From the NCBI RefSeq assembly GCF_016918565.1, contig NZ_JAFFQD010000019.1:32658-96657 (forward strand): a stretch of DNA of 64,000 bases, in the 5' to 3' direction. Source of the DNA: Desulfogranum marinum. GTDB taxonomy: Bacteria > Desulfobacterota > Desulfobulbia > Desulfobulbales > Desulfobulbaceae. The translations under genes were made by a program, and so were the position numbers. Positions 44,321 through 52,874 of this stretch are shown one piece after another; within the stretch, counting starts at the first letter, position 1; each line of letters starts with the position of its first letter. The notes beneath the pieces are model-generated. The model searched no databases, was not told where the DNA came from, and saw only the letters and a program-made list of their open reading frames with translations.

Positions 44321-44743
44321 TTACTTCGCCTCGGTGGCGAAAGGCCAATTGTCTACGCCTTTCTCAAGGATCAGCAACCGGTTCTCAGCAACGCCATTGG
44401 CTTTGTAAAAGTCATAGGTTCTCTTGGCACCTCCACCGCCCCGAGGGCAGAGGACAATTACATCATCCTGGCTCTTGCGAATCTGTGGCAGCAAGCGGCT
44501 CAAGGACGCACGCTCTTCATCGGTTTTCACCGGGTAGGCATTTGTTTCAATCGAGCCTGGGATGTGCGCTTTGGCAAATTGCTCAACCGGACAGATATCA
44601 ACCAGGATCATGGGTGAATTTACCTCGATGCGTTTTTGCAGATCGTCAGGGGAAATAAAGTTGTATTTGCCGGACAGAAATGCAGAAGCAGTTGACGCAC
44701 AAAACAGGAATGCGACAAGACAGAACAAACTTTTTTTTAACAT
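44321..44743 (-). CDS. Periplasmic rhodanese-domain protein
   Basis: From ATG 44743 (GGAGA about ten bases upstream) the product has 140 residues: signal peptide (MLKKSLFCLVAFLFCASTASA) and one rhodanese domain. The active-site loop is VLCPRGGGGAKR, with Cys, and PVEQFAKAHIPGSI is the domain's usual helix start. It likely carries or transfers sulfane sulfur outside the inner membrane. It forms a two-gene unit with the VTT-HdrD fusion, which suggests a joint role in sulfur redox. In-frame ATGs up to 44830 precede the signal peptide and are less likely. Confidence 0.88.
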   Translation of the reverse strand: MLKKSLFCLVAFLFCASTASAFLSGKYNFISPDDLQKRIEVNSPMILVDICPVEQFAKAHIPGSIETNAYPVKTDEERASLSRLLPQIRKSQDDVIVLCPRGGGGAKRTYDFYKANGVAENRLLILEKGVDNWPFATEAK

Positions 44744-44844
44744 TTTTATTTTCTCCATTTTATTTTTCATTAGTTGCATACAGCAGGTTTGACGGCGATT
44801 TTCGCCGCACCAAGCTACGATTTGTAGCACAGATTATCCTATAA

Positions 44845-45150
44845 GTAAAAAAGGTAATCTCTATCGATTGGCGATGTTTTATAGCTTATAAGGATAGAAC
44901 CGGCATCGAGCAGATTGCCGACAACACCTTTGCCATTGTTGTGTCCCGAAAAAGTAGAATCATCCTCCAAGATGGGAAAAAGATGAGGAAAAAATTCAAC
45001 ACGATGAAACAACATCGTCCCGATGCAATGTTCGCTCTCAAAACCACAGCTCCGACCTGCAGCAAAACAAAAGCTTTTATCGAGAATGGGAGATTTGTAT
45101 TATCCCTGTGCACCAAGAGCGCCCTTAAAAAACGGCAGGCGACCATTTGA
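44845..45150 (+). CDS. Open frame without a clear start, possible small or decayed gene
   Basis: The frame 44845-45150 is open for about 100 codons and reads like protein: VISIDWRCFIAYKDRTGIEQ, IADNTFAIVVSRKSRIIL, then FALKTTAPTCSKTKAFIENG. No ATG occurs in its first part; GTG at 44941 gives 69 residues and would lose half. A stop lies immediately upstream. It may be a gene that lost its start, or start at a rare codon. It ends before the SNF2 gene. No family recognised. Confidence 0.35.
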   Translation, partial: VKKVISIDWRCFIAYKDRTGIEQIADNTFAIVVSRKSRIILQDGKKMRKKFNTMKQHRPDAMFALKTTAPTCSKTKAFIENGRFVLSLCTKSALKKRQATI

Positions 45151-45235
45151 GAGGTTGATTAAATCTGTTTACTCGAATATTTTTCCGGTAATTCTCCCTG
45201 CTTTACCCCTTCACTATTCTCAACATTGGATTGAT

Positions 45236-47920
45236 ATGACTACATTACACATAGCTGCTATTCGCAGCATAGCCGATTCTGTAATCATTTTTAAACGTGG
45301 CGAGGCCTTACACCGTAACGGGGCGTTTAGGGAAATTAATGGCAACAATGCTCCTGGTCACTACACCTATGAGGTGGATGGAAATTACGGTGATTACCGT
45401 ACAGAAATCATTTTAAACAATGGTATCAAGGCTCAATGCGATTGCCCATATCCAGGCAGTGGCTGCAAACATATTATCGCAATTCTCCTTGAATTATTTG
45501 ACAGGCAAGAAAGAAAAAAGCGAGGGGATGAAGAAGCCAACGAGCAAGTAATAGAAAAGGAATATCTTACCTATGAAGAGATAAAAGCACAGGCCCTGGA
45601 AGATCGTCTTCGAAAAAGCCGCAATGAGGAGTTTGCGCTCACTGCAGGTGATATGATCAAGGGAGATCACCTGGTGACAACAAAGCGGGGCAAGCAGTAC
45701 CAAGTCACCCTGCATGATCCTGCTGGCGGTCACGGACACTGCTCTTGCCCTGATTTCCTCACCAATAAACTGGGGACCTGTAAACATGTCATTTTCGTGA
45801 GTGAATTCTTTCAGGCAAAAAAGGCCGTTACCAAAACAGTGAAAAAGGAACGCTTTCCATACATTGATATCTTTTGGGATAGCGCTAACGGCCGAATACG
45901 TCTTTTCCATGAGCAGCAAACAGATCACATCGAACCTGAGCTTGCAGAACTTCTTTCCGAGATTTTCGATCAAAACAATCTCTTTGCTCAACCCTCGACA
46001 GCAGACTTCATTCCGTACCTTGAGCAACTGGAACACTATAAACAGGTCCGTATCCAGGAACCTGTTATGCACAAGCTCGCGCTTAGTGCGCTGGAAACTG
46101 AGCTGGAAACTGCTGCCGCCCACAATACCATTCGCCCTTCAGATTATCTTAAGGTGGCGCCCTATCCATACCAGGAACAGGGCATATCATTTGGTCTCTA
46201 TAAAAAAGCGGTATTAATAGGCGATGAGATGGGCCTCGGTAAAACACTGCAGGCCATAGGACTCGGTGTTCTCAAAAAGGAGATTTTTGGTTTCCAGAAC
46301 ATTCTGGTTGTAACGCTTAGTTCGCTGAAACAACAGTGGCAGCGGGAAATAGAGCGTTTCAGTAATGAAAAGGGGTGTATAATTAATGGTTCTGCCAAGC
46401 AGCGAAAAGAACAGTACCGAAACGACACAAGTCTCTTCAAAATTACCAATTACGAAGCAGTGCTCCGTGATGTAACCATAATCTCTCGTCTCAAACCGGA
46501 TCTGATTATCCTTGACGAAGCACAGCGTATTAAGAACTTTGAGACCAAAACGGCTGAAGCCGTAAAAAGCCTGCCTCGTCAGCACGCAATCATTTTGACC
46601 GGTACCCCACTAGAAAACAAGCTGGAAGATGTTTATTCACTGGTGCAGTTCCTTGATCCCAACCTTTTAAGCCCCCTGTGGCAATTTGCCGCTGAACACT
46701 TTTTCTTAAACCCCAAGAAAAAGGGGGATATTCTCGGCTACACCAATCTCAATAAACTCCATGACAAACTACAGCCATTGGTTATCCGGCGCCGTAAGGA
46801 AGACGTGCTTGATGAACTTCCCGAGCTGATAGTTAATGAGTATTTTATCGACCTCTACCAAGAGCAGGCAGAAATCCATGCCGGCTATTCTCAAACCCTT
46901 CTCCCTATACTAAACAAGAAGTTTCTCACGCCCATGGACCTGCGACGCATACAGGTGCTGCTCCTGAAAATGCGCCAGGTATGCAACTCAACCTACCTTA
47001 TAGACAGAGAGACCAATCTCTCGCCAAAACTTGACGAATTAGGGAACATCCTTGAAGAGCTGATCCAAAAAAATGGACGCAAGGTGGTTATTTTCAGTGA
47101 ATGGACAACAATGACGATGCTCATTGGCAAAGATCTTTCCCGCCGATCCATTCCTTTCGTCGAATTATCCGGCAAGGTGCCCGTGAAAAAGCGCCAAGCC
47201 CTCATTGATGAGTTCAGTACCAACCCAGACTGCAAGGTGTTCCTCTCCACCGATTCCGGAGGAACCGGTCTAAACTTACAGGCCGCAGATTGCGTGATCA
47301 ATTTTGAGTTGCCATGGAATCCGGCAAAAATGAACCAACGAATCGGCAGGATTAACCGGATCGGCCAAAAAGCGAAATGTATCAACGTCATTAATCTTAT
47401 TGCCAAATACAGCATTGAAGAACGTATCATGGCAGGGATTAAGCTGAAAGGAGAGCTGTTTAACGGTGTTTTTGATGGTGGTGAAGATGAGGTGATGTTT
47501 TCCCGTGAAAAACGACAGGAAATGGTCGATCAGCTGCGAAAAATGATCGGCGAAGAGGTTGAAGAAACAACAATGGTGAGTGCCCCCTTACCTGCCGAAG
47601 AACTGGCCGAAGACACCCCTCACTTTCTTAACCCGGAAGTACTCAAAGAAGACGTTGATTATGTGGGAGAGGAAAACGAGGCAGAGTTGGAAATGTGCAC
47701 TGCAGAGGAAAAGCCAGAATCCAGGCAGGAGGCACAGCCTCAGGAGCAGATGGAAGAGGTACTCAATCAGGGCATGGGATTTATCAGTGGACTTTTAGAA
47801 ATGGCCACAGGGCAAAAACTTTCCACCGCCAAAGACAGCGATAAAATGGTGACCCTGGATAAAGAAACAGGTGAGGTTACCCTCAAATTTACCCTGCCTG
47901 GTTTTACCAAGAATGGATAA
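45236..47920 (+). CDS. SWIM zinc-finger SNF2-family DEAD/DEAH-like ATPase
   Basis: From ATG 45236 the protein has 894 residues. Two SWIM-type CxCxnCxH fingers lie in the N-terminus: CDCPYPGSGCKH (about 68-79) and CSCPDFLTNKLGTCKH (about 169-184). The SNF2 motor follows: GDEMGLGKTLQ (motif I, about 328), LIILDEAQRIKN (motif II, DEAQ form), LTGTPLEN (III), FSTDSGGTGLNLQAAD (V) and QRIGRINRIGQ (VI). The last about 110 residues are acidic and low in complexity. Bacterial SNF2 proteins act on DNA-bound complexes such as stalled RNA polymerase; this one's target is unknown. The frame is open upstream to 45023 but the added residues are not family-like. Confidence 0.9.
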   Translation: MTTLHIAAIRSIADSVIIFKRGEALHRNGAFREINGNNAPGHYTYEVDGNYGDYRTEIILNNGIKAQCDCPYPGSGCKHIIAILLELFDRQERKKRGDEEANEQVIEKEYLTYEEIKAQALEDRLRKSRNEEFALTAGDMIKGDHLVTTKRGKQYQVTLHDPAGGHGHCSCPDFLTNKLGTCKHVIFVSEFFQAKKAVTKTVKKERFPYIDIFWDSANGRIRLFHEQQTDHIEPELAELLSEIFDQNNLFAQPSTADFIPYLEQLEHYKQVRIQEPVMHKLALSALETELETAAAHNTIRPSDYLKVAPYPYQEQGISFGLYKKAVLIGDEMGLGKTLQAIGLGVLKKEIFGFQNILVVTLSSLKQQWQREIERFSNEKGCIINGSAKQRKEQYRNDTSLFKITNYEAVLRDVTIISRLKPDLIILDEAQRIKNFETKTAEAVKSLPRQHAIILTGTPLENKLEDVYSLVQFLDPNLLSPLWQFAAEHFFLNPKKKGDILGYTNLNKLHDKLQPLVIRRRKEDVLDELPELIVNEYFIDLYQEQAEIHAGYSQTLLPILNKKFLTPMDLRRIQVLLLKMRQVCNSTYLIDRETNLSPKLDELGNILEELIQKNGRKVVIFSEWTTMTMLIGKDLSRRSIPFVELSGKVPVKKRQALIDEFSTNPDCKVFLSTDSGGTGLNLQAADCVINFELPWNPAKMNQRIGRINRIGQKAKCINVINLIAKYSIEERIMAGIKLKGELFNGVFDGGEDEVMFSREKRQEMVDQLRKMIGEEVEETTMVSAPLPAEELAEDTPHFLNPEVLKEDVDYVGEENEAELEMCTAEEKPESRQEAQPQEQMEEVLNQGMGFISGLLEMATGQKLSTAKDSDKMVTLDKETGEVTLKFTLPGFTKNG

Positions 47921-48142
47921 GCAGGGGACGGGATTCGGGAGACAGATCGGAGTCTTCGCTTACCTAAATTTCTCAGTACTTAGGCAGGGGACTGATCGAA
48001 GTCTACGCTATCTTTTTTTCATGGTTTTTTATGAAAATTAGATAGCGAAGACTTCGATCTGTCTCCCGGGTTTAAAAGAGAAATAAAATCAGTCTTCTGT
48101 CTGTTTCGGTAGATAATTGGCTGAGTTTTGTACGTAATCAGA
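47921..48142 (-). repeat. Palindromic repeat element, copy 2 (inverted, longer)
   Basis: Read on the minus strand from 48142, about 90 bp match copy 1 (12998-13088) with roughly two differences, including TCTGATTACGTAC and AAACCCGGGAGACAGATCG. This copy then has about 90 extra bases with nested inverted repeats (GATAGCGAAGACTTCGATC and relatives) before rejoining CTCCGATCTGTCTCCCG. It directly follows the SNF2 stop codon and may act as terminator. Confidence 0.65.
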
Positions 48143-48200
48143 TTCAAAATAGTAATCGTTCATAGCACCCAATTTTCACCCACGATCCGTCCACTACAGG

Positions 48201-48223
48201 GTGGATAAGCGAAGCGCATCCAC
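48201..48223. repeat. REP-like hairpin
   Basis: GTGGATAAGCGAAGCGCATCCAC is an interrupted palindrome (GTGGAT/ATCCAC with inner GCG...CGC) of the type widely scattered between genes in proteobacteria. No REP-associated transposase is in the window. Confidence 0.5.
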
Positions 48224-48345
48224 GCGGAATCCTCTGAGGGTTAGCAACCTTGGTATTTTCGTCAAACTGCGGCCTCTGGTAAACGATCACCCAATATAAT
48301 GGATTAATTCCACCCTGCCCCGATTAACTTAAAAAAATGTAAAAT

Positions 48346-48855
48346 ATGAAAAAAGTAACAATTTATACTGATGGTGGTTGTTTGGGCAATCCCGGCCCCG
48401 GTGGATACGGCTGTGTACTCTTATATGGCGAACATCGCAAAGAACTATCAGGTGGCTTCAAATTAACAACCAACAATAGAATGGAACTCTTAGCCTGTAT
48501 TAAGGCACTGGAGGCATTAAAGTTCGAGTGTAACGTGACTCTTTACAGTGATTCCAAATATGTTGTGGACAGTATTGAAAATGGCTGGGCCATAAAATGG
48601 AAAAGGAATGGATGGAAAAGAAATAAAAAAGATAAAGCTGAAAATCCTGATTTATGGGAATGCCTCCTTGACTTATGTGAAAAGCACAACGTTAAATTCG
48701 AATGGGTAAAAGGGCATTCCGGAAACACCGAGAATGATAGATGTGATACATTGGCAAAAGCAGCTTTCAGTAGCGACGATCTCTTTGAAGACAAAAAATA
48801 TACAGAATCTATTTCCGATAAAAACAAAAATAAAAATCTGCCTTTATTCCAATAG
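48346..48855 (+). CDS. rnhA: Ribonuclease HI with extended tail
   Basis: RNase HI cleaves RNA in RNA-DNA hybrids. Catalytic residues are visible: D9 in IYTDGGC, E47 in TNNRMELLACIKAL, D69 in LYSDSKYV, and H123 and D131 in VKGHSGNTENDRCDTLA. The basic handle (KWKRNGWKRNKKDKAEN) is present. The 169 residues exceed the usual 150-155; the tail is Lys/Asp/Asn-rich and ends NLPLFQ, similar to the QxxLF-type sliding-clamp motif but lacking its first Gln. The gene is AT-richer than its surroundings and lies after a repeat cluster, which hints at acquisition. Confidence 0.95.
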   Translation: MKKVTIYTDGGCLGNPGPGGYGCVLLYGEHRKELSGGFKLTTNNRMELLACIKALEALKFECNVTLYSDSKYVVDSIENGWAIKWKRNGWKRNKKDKAENPDLWECLLDLCEKHNVKFEWVKGHSGNTENDRCDTLAKAAFSSDDLFEDKKYTESISDKNKNKNLPLFQ

Positions 48856-48911
48856 TTTATCGAATAGCAAATTGGCCAATAATGGAAAAAGCTGTATGAG
48901 TGCAGGGCAAA

Positions 48912-50114
48912 ATGAAAATTAGTAAGGACTGGAATTTTGATGAAATCATAGACCGGAGTAATACCGGTTCCGTGAAATGGGAACCCGATATTTTACAAGC
49001 GAAATTTGGTAGGGGCAGAGAACATTTGCTTGCCATGTGGGTGGCGGATATGGATTTTAAATGTCCGACTGTTGTTCGCACTGCCATGGAGAAACGTCTG
49101 GCGCACCAGATATACGGGTATACCACGCTTGATCCAGGATACTACCAAGCAGTGATATCGTGGTTTCAGCGAAAACATGGCTGGAAAATCAACCGGAAAT
49201 CCATCCTCACAAGTCCGGGAATTGTCCCTGCAACCAACTATGTTATCCAGAGGTTTTCCAATCCTGGTGATAAAATTTTACTGCAGTCCCCGGTTTATTA
49301 TCCCTTTGCTGCCGGCATCAGAGCCAATGGTCGGCGAATTTGCGATAATCCTCTGCAAATTGTTGATGGCTGTTACCGGATGGACTTCCAGGATCTGGAA
49401 AAAAAAGCTGCCGACCCGAGAGTGAAAGTGGCCATTTTATGCAGCCCGCACAATCCGGCAGGCAGGGTGTGGTCGGCCGCGGAACTGGAACAGTTCGGCC
49501 GGATATGTATCAAACACAATGTTCTTATCTTTGCCGATGAGATTCACTGCGACCTCATTATGCCCGGCTATAAGCATACCAGCTTCCAGACGTTGTCTGA
49601 AGAATTCGCATTCCATTCCATTGCAGCCAATGCTGCCAGTAAAACCTTTAACCTGGCTGGGCTCTCACAATCCAATTTGATCATTCCAAACCAACACATC
49701 CGGGATGATTTTTCCATTTATTACGAAACGCTCGGGATTGGACCGGGCGGCACAGGCACTCTGTTCGGAGCCATTGCTACCCAGGCAGCCTACAACGAGG
49801 CAGAACCCTGGCTGGATGACCTGCTTGTATATCTTCATGCTAACTACACCTACCTGAAAAAACGTCTAGAGGAAGAAATCCCGGGAATCCGCGTGCATGC
49901 CCTTGAAGGAACGTATCTCGTTTGGGTAGACTTCAACGGCTTAGGTTGTTCACCAGAAAAGGTTTCCCACATTATCGAAGAAAAAGCTGGACTAGCGCTT
50001 GATCATGGAGATTGGTTCGGAGAGAATGGAGCTGGATTTGAACGATTTAATATCGCTTGCCCAAGGTCGGTACTGGAAAAAGCCCTTGATTCACTTGTGC
50101 GGGCATTCAATTAA
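48912..50114 (+). CDS. MalY/PatB-family PLP-dependent C-S lyase / aminotransferase
   Basis: From ATG 48912 the protein has 400 residues. It is a fold-type I PLP enzyme of the MalY/PatB group: WVADMDFKCP at the N-terminus, GYTTLDPGYYQAVISWF, ASPHNPAG-like CSPHNPAGRVW, FADEIHCDLI and the PLP lysine in NAASKTFNLAGL. It likely cleaves cystathionine to homocysteine, or cysteine to sulfide, pyruvate and ammonia. GTG at 48900 is an alternative start. It starts 56 bp after rnhA. Confidence 0.92.
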   Translation: MKISKDWNFDEIIDRSNTGSVKWEPDILQAKFGRGREHLLAMWVADMDFKCPTVVRTAMEKRLAHQIYGYTTLDPGYYQAVISWFQRKHGWKINRKSILTSPGIVPATNYVIQRFSNPGDKILLQSPVYYPFAAGIRANGRRICDNPLQIVDGCYRMDFQDLEKKAADPRVKVAILCSPHNPAGRVWSAAELEQFGRICIKHNVLIFADEIHCDLIMPGYKHTSFQTLSEEFAFHSIAANAASKTFNLAGLSQSNLIIPNQHIRDDFSIYYETLGIGPGGTGTLFGAIATQAAYNEAEPWLDDLLVYLHANYTYLKKRLEEEIPGIRVHALEGTYLVWVDFNGLGCSPEKVSHIIEEKAGLALDHGDWFGENGAGFERFNIACPRSVLEKALDSLVRAFN

Positions 50115-50265
50115 CCGGCATGGCCATACAACACCTCTCACCTGAGCGCGCTGTGATATATGTGTATATTTGTATTCTTTTTATGGGATTATTAATACTT
50201 AAGCCAGCAGCAGCATGATGCGGCCGCTGGCTATACTCTCTTAGGAGTTATTTCAGAACAGCTCC

Positions 50266-51276
50266 CTAGTTAAAAAACCCCTCGAGTACGTTCTTCCCGA
50301 TCACAGTACCGCTCTCTTGCTGCAAATGGGCAGCCTTCAGTGTTTCCGCACTGATTTTCCCAAGATTATTGGTCACCGTGGAAATCAGCATACCATCGTC
50401 AATAAGCTCTGATACTCGGTTCAGCAATGCATGCTGTTTTTCGATATCATCGGTTTGGAACATCGAGCGGGTAAACATGAATTCCCAGCTAATGGTCAGG
50501 GCTTTTTGTTTACCCAATTTAATATCCAAAGAAAGAGGATCATCAATCAGCGCGATATGGCCACGAGGCTTTATAAGCTCGATGATGGCTGAATAATGCT
50601 GGTCTGTCGCAGTAAGCGAGGCAACATAGCGAGGTTGAAGGCCTAAAGCCTTCATTTGATCGACAAGTGACTCACGATGGTTGATCACATGATCCGCTCC
50701 CATTTTTGTGACCCACTCAGAGGTTTCTGGACGAGATGCGGTGGCGACAACGGTCAGGCCAGTGAGTTTTTTAGCCAGTTGAATCAAAATCGACCCAACC
50801 CCGCCTGCGCCACCAATAATCAGCAGACTCTCGCCTTTTCCTTCCCCTTCTTTAATCCTCAAGGCGTCAAACAACAGTTCCCAAGCAGTAATAGAAGTCA
50901 GCGGCAAACCGGCTGCTTCGGCGAAGCCAAGGGATTTCGGTTTTTTCCCAACGATTCGCTCATCAACGGCATGCAGCTCGGAATTTGTACCCGGCCGGGT
51001 GAGATCTCCAGCGTAAAAAACTTCATCACCCACTTTAAATTTGCTGACTTCGCTCCCTATTTGCCGAACAACGCCGGCAGCATCGTAACCAATCACCTTG
51101 GGACCTTTTTCGGGCGCCATATTGGTACGTACTTTCACATCTACAGGATTGACCCCAATTCCCCTGACTTCGACCAGCAGATCACGTGCCCCGACCTCCG
51201 GTGTTTCTGCTTCAAATTCGATCAATGCATCCGACGCGGTGATTGGCCCATTCTTGATGTATCCAATTGCTTTCAT
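50266..51276 (-). CDS. Zinc-type alcohol dehydrogenase / quinone-oxidoreductase-like protein
   Basis: The 336-residue MDR-family enzyme begins at ATG 51276 after GAGAGAGAA; a frame from 51306 adds ten unlikely residues. Features are [27 protein letters not shown], and the NADPH fold [19 protein letters not shown]. It lacks the catalytic and structural zinc cysteines and therefore belongs to the zinc-free quinone-oxidoreductase-like (YogA-type) branch. It probably reduces an enone or quinone with NADPH. Single gene. Confidence 0.88.
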   Translation of the reverse strand: MKAIGYIKNGPITASDALIEFEAETPEVGARDLLVEVRGIGVNPVDVKVRTNMAPEKGPKVIGYDAAGVVRQIGSEVSKFKVGDEVFYAGDLTRPGTNSELHAVDERIVGKKPKSLGFAEAAGLPLTSITAWELLFDALRIKEGEGKGESLLIIGGAGGVGSILIQLAKKLTGLTVVATASRPETSEWVTKMGADHVINHRESLVDQMKALGLQPRYVASLTATDQHYSAIIELIKPRGHIALIDDPLSLDIKLGKQKALTISWEFMFTRSMFQTDDIEKQHALLNRVSELIDDGMLISTVTNNLGKISAETLKAAHLQQESGTVIGKNVLEGFFN

Positions 51277-51569
51277 ATGTTCTCTCTCTTCGTTTATGCC
51301 CAACAAGCTCTTATCAAAGGTAACCGCAAAATCCTTGCACGATGATTACACGTCACATATCACGATTATCCATTACCTGGTGAAGCGTTACTCAACTCAC
51401 ATACGAGCAACTATAGTCATCGCTTGCCGACAAGTAAAATTAGTTGCCTGCATTAAAACACTTAACAATACAAAGAGCCCCCCATTCCATCTAACTTGAC
51501 CATGATCCCTGAAGAGAGGTAGCATTACACATTTGAAAGTGCCTTTTATAATGGAGGAGCACCTCATGC

Positions 51570-51764
51570 TCAGCGTCGATTGACATTACAAGACCGGACA
51601 TGGTTGATAATGGCGCTGAGATAGCCAAAAAACTGTTGGGCCTCACTATCTGTTGGATTAGTTTTCTGCCGTTCTTCATACTTCATAAACAGCTGGATCA
51701 AAACCTGTTAATGCTCCTCTTGCTCTAACTCGCCAAGTATTTCCCATAGATTATTTGCGTCCAT
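51570..51764 (-). pseudogene. Small conserved-looking gene broken by an in-frame TAA
   Basis: ATG 51764 follows a strong Shine-Dalgarno (AAGAAGGGGG). The frame reads MDANNLWEILGELEQEEH, then TAA at 51710-51708, and continues in the same frame QVLIQLFMKYEERQKTNPTD and on to CNVNRR before TGA at 51572-51570. Without the TAA it would be a 64-residue helical protein. The stretch on both sides is coherent, so the stop is probably a recent point mutation. Family unnamed. If only the first part is made, it is an 18-residue peptide. Confidence 0.55.
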
Positions 51765-52829
51765 ACCATCCCCCTTCTTGAAAAACTTTCATAACTTTTA
51801 CCGTTCCAGTGATGTCAACACCATACACTAAAAGTTTGTTGAAAAATATTGGCAAAAAAAATCCGCCTTTTCATATGAACGAGACGGTTGAAGGCGGACC
51901 TCGATCATCGGCTTCCAAGATGTGGTACAGCATCGTATAATCCTATTGTACATCAAAATGTAATCTTACATTACCTCCCAAAAGAGTGTTTTAGTCTTGA
52001 TCATTTCATACTTCCTCTGTGTAGGATGATCGCAGAACGGCCAACACATACAATTAATTGGTGGTTCGAAATGTGTACACACACCTCTTCCGTCCCCTGA
52101 TCCATCCAACCATGGGGTAAGGTGATTCTTTTTTCTGATGAGTAACATTATGAAGATTATTTTTACGGAGGCGTTAGCGGCTATTATTGAGATGGGTATA
52201 GTCTTTTCGTACCAATTCCAAGGGAAGCGAAACACCATAACCTACTAACTCAAATTGGAGAATTCTCCAACTCCATGAGAAGCATTACAAAATAATATTC
52301 GTTATTTTGAAAGAATTGAGGGGTAAAAATTAGCTAATTGAGTATAAAAAAAGAGCATATTTGTAATTGTTAACAAAGTAAGTGCCCGCTAATATTTTTC
52401 CATTGAGGCACTCTCATAATTATATGTGAACCTTGAGACTCATCTGGCTCCCATTGTTCAAACACTTCCGAAAAGTGAGGTTCGTTGTCCTGTTTTCCGA
52501 CAGAGATAATAAATTCCATAATTTCGGAAAAAAGATCCCCTCCCTCCCCTCGAGATTTCTTCACGCAAAACAAGCTAAGACTATGAAGCAACAAGGAAAA
52601 ACATCTTATTTTTTACTCGGCACATATTATGCTAGAGCACAATAGATACAAGATGACTGGGTGCCATTTTTTGAATTCCGGTTTTTCGCTATGATAAAAA
52701 GTGGACATGTTGCCCCTGTCCAAGGTATCCAACCAATATTCTGAATACGTAGCGGGATGTTTCAATTATTCCGAAAAACAAAATAACGAGTTAAGTCAAA
52801 AATAAAGGTTGATTTAAAAAGCTAAACCG
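51765..52829. other. AT-rich region with doubtful small frames and one terminator
   Basis: About 1 kb with no gene I can support firmly. Two minus-strand frames (51966-52238, 90 codons; 52370-52594, with a possible inner start giving 49 residues EFIISVGKQDNEPHFSEVFE...) have some protein-like content but poor starts. A good minus-strand terminator at 51854-51898 suggests something is transcribed leftward here. Confidence 0.35.
51854..51898 (-). terminator. Rho-independent terminator (minus strand)
   Basis: On the minus strand TCCGCCTT and AAGGCGGA form 8-bp arms around a 21-nt loop, followed by TTTTTTTT. It lies upstream of the broken small gene on the same strand, so it ends a transcript from further right. 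Confidence 0.75.
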
Positions 52830-52874
52830 ATGGCCCCCAAAACGGGACTACCTCTTAATATGGAATTGTTAGAT

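Noticed and set aside
44886..45146. 86-codon minus-strand hydrophobic frame
   Set aside because: It is the antisense of the more protein-like plus-strand frame 44845-45150; hydrophobic antisense frames are expected there.
52583..52645. Twenty-residue peptide as precursor for the radical SAM enzyme
   Set aside because: It has no ribosome-binding site and no typical leader/core pattern; the frame appears to be chance.
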